Below are positions 61,127-64,000 of a stretch of 64,000 nucleotides of DNA, in pieces. The stretch is from assembly GCA_024693365.1 (NCBI GenBank), contig JAILLF010000007.1:1-64000 (forward strand), in the 5' to 3' direction. The stretch is from Acetatifactor sp. (lineage in GTDB: Bacteria; Bacillota; Clostridia; Lachnospirales; Lachnospiraceae). Each line of letters starts with the position of its first letter. Position 1 is the first letter of the stretch. A program made the translations under genes and the position numbers. The notes under the pieces were generated by a model. The model worked only from the letters and a program-made list of their open reading frames with translations, did no database searches and was not told where the DNA came from.

Positions 61127-63034
61127 ATGGCAGGTTCTAACGCGAAGGTGTTTATTTCGAAGACGGACCAATACCTGTTTGGCCAGGGAACGCATTATGA
61201 GATTTATACAAAGTTAGGCGCACATCTTTCCGAGGAAAATGGCGTGAAGGGGACTTACTTTGCAACATGGGCACCCAACGCTGAAGCCGTTCACGTGATC
61301 GGTTCCTGGAGCGGATGGAATGAGACGGCCCATCCGATGACGAAACTCGGAGAGGTTGGCATCTGGGGATTGTTTATTCCGGGTGTTGGAGAGGGCAGCA
61401 TTTATAAATTTCTGATCACCACGCGGGACGGCGGAAAGCTGTATAAGGCGGATCCATATGCGAATTATGCGCAGAAGCGCCCAGAGACGGCATCCATTGT
61501 CACGAATCTGGAGGGCTTTGCCTGGAAGGATCAGAAGTGGATGGAGAAGCGTGACGCGGAGGATTACAACAAGCGTCCCATCGCCATCTATGAGTGCCAC
61601 GTGGGTTCATTTATGAAGCATCCTGACGGCACGGAGGATGGATTTTACAACTACAGACAATTTGCGGATCGCCTTGTGGAATATTTGAAAGAAATGAGAT
61701 ATACCCACGTGGAGCTGATGGGGATTGCGGAGCATCCCTTTGACGGTTCCTGGGGATATCAGGTGACGGGTTATTATGCGCCCACGTCGCGCTATGGTAC
61801 GCCCAAGGACTTTATGTATCTGGTGAATGAGCTTCACAAGATTGGCGTTGGCGTGATCCTTGATTGGGTCCCCGCACATTTTGCGACGGACGCCCACGGC
61901 CTTGGTCAGTTTGACGGAACCTGCATTTACGAGCATCCGGATCCCCGCAGGGGTGAGCATCCCGACTGGGGCACGAAGATCTTTAACTATGCAAAATCGG
62001 AAGTCAAGAATTTCCTGATCGCCAACGTACTGTTTTGGCTTCGGGAATTCCACGTGGACGGCATTCGCGTGGATGCCGTGGCTTCCATGCTCTATCTGGA
62101 CTATGGCAAGAAGGAAGGGCAGTGGTTGCCGAATGAATTTGGCGGCAATGAGAATCTGGATGCCATCGAATTCTTCCGCCACATGAATTCCGTTGTGCGC
62201 GGAACGTATCCCGGATTCCTTACCATCGCTGAGGAATCGACGGCGTGGCCGAAGGTGACCGGTCCCATTGGTACGGACAGCCTGGGCTTCTCCCTGAAAT
62301 GGAACATGGGATGGATGCATGACTTCTGTGAATACATGAAGCTTGATCCCTTATACCGAAAGGGTAATCATTACGCGCTGACCTTTGCAATGACTTACAA
62401 CAGCAGCGAGAAGTACGTACTGCCCCTGTCGCATGACGAGGTGGTGCACTTGAAGTGTTCCATGGTGAACAAGATGCCGGGGTATGCGATCGATAGGTAC
62501 GCAAACCTGCGTACGGGCTACACCTACATGTTTGGTCATTGCGGCAAGAAGCTTTTATTCATGGGACAGGATTTCGGTCAGGAGCGGGAGTGGAGCGAGG
62601 CGAGGGAGCTGGACTGGTTCCTCTTGCAGGAAAAGAATAATCGGGGCCTCAAGGATTACGTGAAGGAACTCCTGAAGGCATATCGCAAATATCCTGCGCT
62701 GTATGAGTTTGACAGCAGCTGGGACGGATTTGAATGGATGAACGCCGACGACAAGGATAACAGCGTGTATTCCTTTGTCAGAAAGGCTTCCACGGGAAAG
62801 AACAGTCTTCTGTTCGTACTGAACATGACGCCCATAAAACGCGAAAAATATCGCGTTCCCGTACCTGTGGTTAGGAAGTACAAGCTTTTGTTGAATAGCG
62901 ACGAAGAGCGGTTTGGCGGCTTTGGAAATGAGGTGCCTGCAGAGATCATGGCGGAGAGCGTGCCATGGCATTATCAGGAGCAATCCATTGAAGTGGATCT
63001 GCCTCCTTATGCCGCGCTTGTATTTGTCTTCTGA
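61127..63034 (+). CDS. glgB: 1,4-alpha-glucan branching enzyme GlgB
   Basis: GlgB makes alpha-1,6 branches in glycogen. The 635 residues have an N-terminal CBM48 domain (GVKGTYFATWAPNAEAVHVIG) and a GH13 barrel with THVELMGIAEHPFDGSWGYQ, DWVPAHFATDAHGL, the nucleophile in VDGIRVDAVASMLY, the acid in LTIAEESTAWP and LSHDEVVH. A C-terminal beta domain closes it. Length is normal for the short N-branch type. No other glycogen gene is in the window. ATG follows CAGGAGG; a terminator follows at 63086. Confidence 0.96.
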   Translation: MAGSNAKVFISKTDQYLFGQGTHYEIYTKLGAHLSEENGVKGTYFATWAPNAEAVHVIGSWSGWNETAHPMTKLGEVGIWGLFIPGVGEGSIYKFLITTRDGGKLYKADPYANYAQKRPETASIVTNLEGFAWKDQKWMEKRDAEDYNKRPIAIYECHVGSFMKHPDGTEDGFYNYRQFADRLVEYLKEMRYTHVELMGIAEHPFDGSWGYQVTGYYAPTSRYGTPKDFMYLVNELHKIGVGVILDWVPAHFATDAHGLGQFDGTCIYEHPDPRRGEHPDWGTKIFNYAKSEVKNFLIANVLFWLREFHVDGIRVDAVASMLYLDYGKKEGQWLPNEFGGNENLDAIEFFRHMNSVVRGTYPGFLTIAEESTAWPKVTGPIGTDSLGFSLKWNMGWMHDFCEYMKLDPLYRKGNHYALTFAMTYNSSEKYVLPLSHDEVVHLKCSMVNKMPGYAIDRYANLRTGYTYMFGHCGKKLLFMGQDFGQEREWSEARELDWFLLQEKNNRGLKDYVKELLKAYRKYPALYEFDSSWDGFEWMNADDKDNSVYSFVRKASTGKNSLLFVLNMTPIKREKYRVPVPVVRKYKLLLNSDEERFGGFGNEVPAEIMAESVPWHYQEQSIEVDLPPYAALVFVF

Positions 63035-63085
63035 TCTTCGGCCGACTTTGCGTGAATGGAATTAGAAAAGAATTGAAACAGGGAT

Positions 63086-63118
63086 CGGCGGGGGAAGAAA
63101 TTCTTCTGCCGGTTTTTT
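63086..63118 (+). terminator. Intrinsic terminator after glgB
   Basis: An imperfect stem CGGC-GGAAGAA / TTCTTC-GCCGG (63087-63112) followed by six T (63113-63118). Confidence 0.82.
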
Positions 63119-63225
63119 GTAATTTTATATATTTTATATAATTATTTTTCCCTTAGAAGAACTTTTTTACAATAAGGTCGTCTTAAGAGTTAGAAAGCTA
63201 TTATTCCTATCTTGGAGGTAAAAAC

Positions 63226-64000
63226 ATGAAGAAGAAAATAATCTGGAAATTCATTGCCCTGGCATGTATGGGCGCAATGTTGGCAGGATGCGGAAGCGCG
63301 AGCACCCCAACGGAGGAAAGCGCGCAGGAAGAAAGTTCGGCGGATGGAAAAGAAAGCGCAGAAGAGCCTGGGAAGGAAGAAGTTTCTAAGCAAGAGGAGC
63401 CAGCTGAGGAGGTTTCAGAACAAGAGGCAGAAACTGCATCTGAGGAAAGGGTGGAGCACGTTGCGCAGAAAACGGAGGACGCGGACCCCATGCAGTTAAA
63501 GACCGCGTATGAAAGAGCGGCATATTTTGCAGATTGGGTTTATTTGAACCAAAAGGGGAATACGCTTGTGAGTCCCCTGTCCCTGAATCTGGCGCTGGGC
63601 CTTGCGGCAGAAGGCGCAAGCGGCGAGACGGCAAAGGAATTGGCGCAGTATTTTGGAAAAGAAGATTATTCAAGCTACGTGGACGAGTACATGAAGTTCG
63701 CAGAAAGTCTGACGGTAGAGAACGATCCCCAAGAGACAATAACGGATGAAGAAACGGGCCTGGAAACGTTTAAGACCAGAATCGGCGGCAGTGGTTACTC
63801 GTTCCGCTACGAGATTGCAAACTCTTTATGGATCAATGACAAGGAGCGGCTTCAGGAGAACTACCGCAATAACGTTGAGAAGCTCTTCCGCGCAAAGGTT
63901 GCGCCGGCTGACTTTACGGATAATCCGTCCAAAACCGTGGACATTATCAATGATTGGTGCAACGAGAAAACCCATGGTTTAATTCCAAGCATCATTACGA
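63226..64000 (+). CDS. Serpin-family lipoprotein, N-terminal part (runs off the window)
   Basis: An open frame of 258 codons to the window end. It begins with a signal peptide and lipobox (WKFIALACMGAMLAGC), then an acidic Glu/Ser-rich spacer to about residue 90. The serpin fold follows: NTLVSPLSLNLALGLAAEGA, GETAKELAQYF, YEIANSLWINDKERLQENY and FRAKVAPADFTDNPSKTVD, ending IINDWCNEKTHGLIPSII. These are the usual early serpin helices and strands. The reactive-centre loop is beyond the window, so inhibitory function cannot be judged. RBS TTGGAGG. Likely surface-anchored protection against host or rival proteases. Confidence 0.9.
   Translation, partial: MKKKIIWKFIALACMGAMLAGCGSASTPTEESAQEESSADGKESAEEPGKEEVSKQEEPAEEVSEQEAETASEERVEHVAQKTEDADPMQLKTAYERAAYFADWVYLNQKGNTLVSPLSLNLALGLAAEGASGETAKELAQYFGKEDYSSYVDEYMKFAESLTVENDPQETITDEETGLETFKTRIGGSGYSFRYEIANSLWINDKERLQENYRNNVEKLFRAKVAPADFTDNPSKTVDIINDWCNEKTHGLIPSIIT

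Overview
The window is about 64 kb of bacterial chromosome at close to 50% GC and densely packed with genes. Gene content points to a Lachnospiraceae-type clostridium: a grpE-dnaK-dnaJ chaperone operon, an ireB-ruvX-UPF0473-RNase J block, a type III glutamine synthetase, a Met T-box in front of metG, DUF3048, DUF4003 and clostripain-type proteins, LytTR/DUF3021 regulation, a cytoplasmic GH9 glycosidase and a lipoprotein serpin. This family assignment is inferred from gene content, not from a search. No phage, insertion sequence, rRNA or CRISPR array was seen. The likeliest acquired pieces are an Imm11-like immunity gene placed between prmA and rsmE, and a HicAB toxin-antitoxin pair beside a tRNA-Gln gene. 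Layout: 1-3.5 kb heat-shock chaperones, ending in a REP-like palindrome that serves as terminator. 3.5-5.7 kb (minus strand) a membrane protein with a C-terminal J domain and a lipoprotein. 5.8-11.4 kb prmA, the immunity-like gene, rsmE, then a cysteine desulfurase-thiI sulfur-transfer pair. 11.5 kb an HPr-like protein without the phosphoacceptor His. 11.9-14.3 kb mtaB and a HAD phosphatase. 14.6-20.8 kb ireB, ruvX, UPF0473, RNase J, a YlbF-family protein, a truncated MltG-like protein, then trmR and a U32/TrhP-like protein, which together can make methoxyuridine at tRNA wobble U34. 20.9-24.5 kb a membrane protein, glutamine synthetase III and tRNA-Gln. 24.7-25.3 kb hicAB. 25.8-28.05 kb metG with its T-box leader (minus strand). 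28.2-32.6 kb a zinc-ribbon membrane protein, a small membrane protein and a C11 peptidase. 32.8-36.6 kb small membrane proteins, including a DUF2975 plus XRE pair and a large DUF4153-like protein. 36.7-41.4 kb (minus strand) a DUF3048 lipoprotein, an ABC-F protein with a promoter-proximal attenuator, a coiled-coil membrane protein and a LytTR regulator. 41.8-46.6 kb LUD, esterase, DUF362 ferredoxin, fRMsr, Bcp and a lipoprotein. 46.7-49.3 kb GH9. 49.5-52.2 kb LytTR, DUF3021 and an ABC-2 exporter. 52.4-56.8 kb DUF4003, then an MBOAT/DHHW pair in which both partners have lost their signature catalytic residues, then a HAD phosphatase. 56.8-64 kb rsmA, a 1104-residue TPR/acidic-repeat/degenerate-AAA protein, glgB and the start of a serpin. 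Two traits run through the window. First, conserved enzymes (MtaB, U32, MetG, GH9) carry lineage-specific low-complexity insertions, several built from short tandem DNA repeats. Second, native genes are strikingly rich in the tetramer ACGT, because Asp/Asn/Tyr/His codons before Val usually end in C; the Imm11-like gene does not follow this habit. The strongest candidate for something undescribed is the MBOAT/DHHW pair (53.6-56.1 kb).
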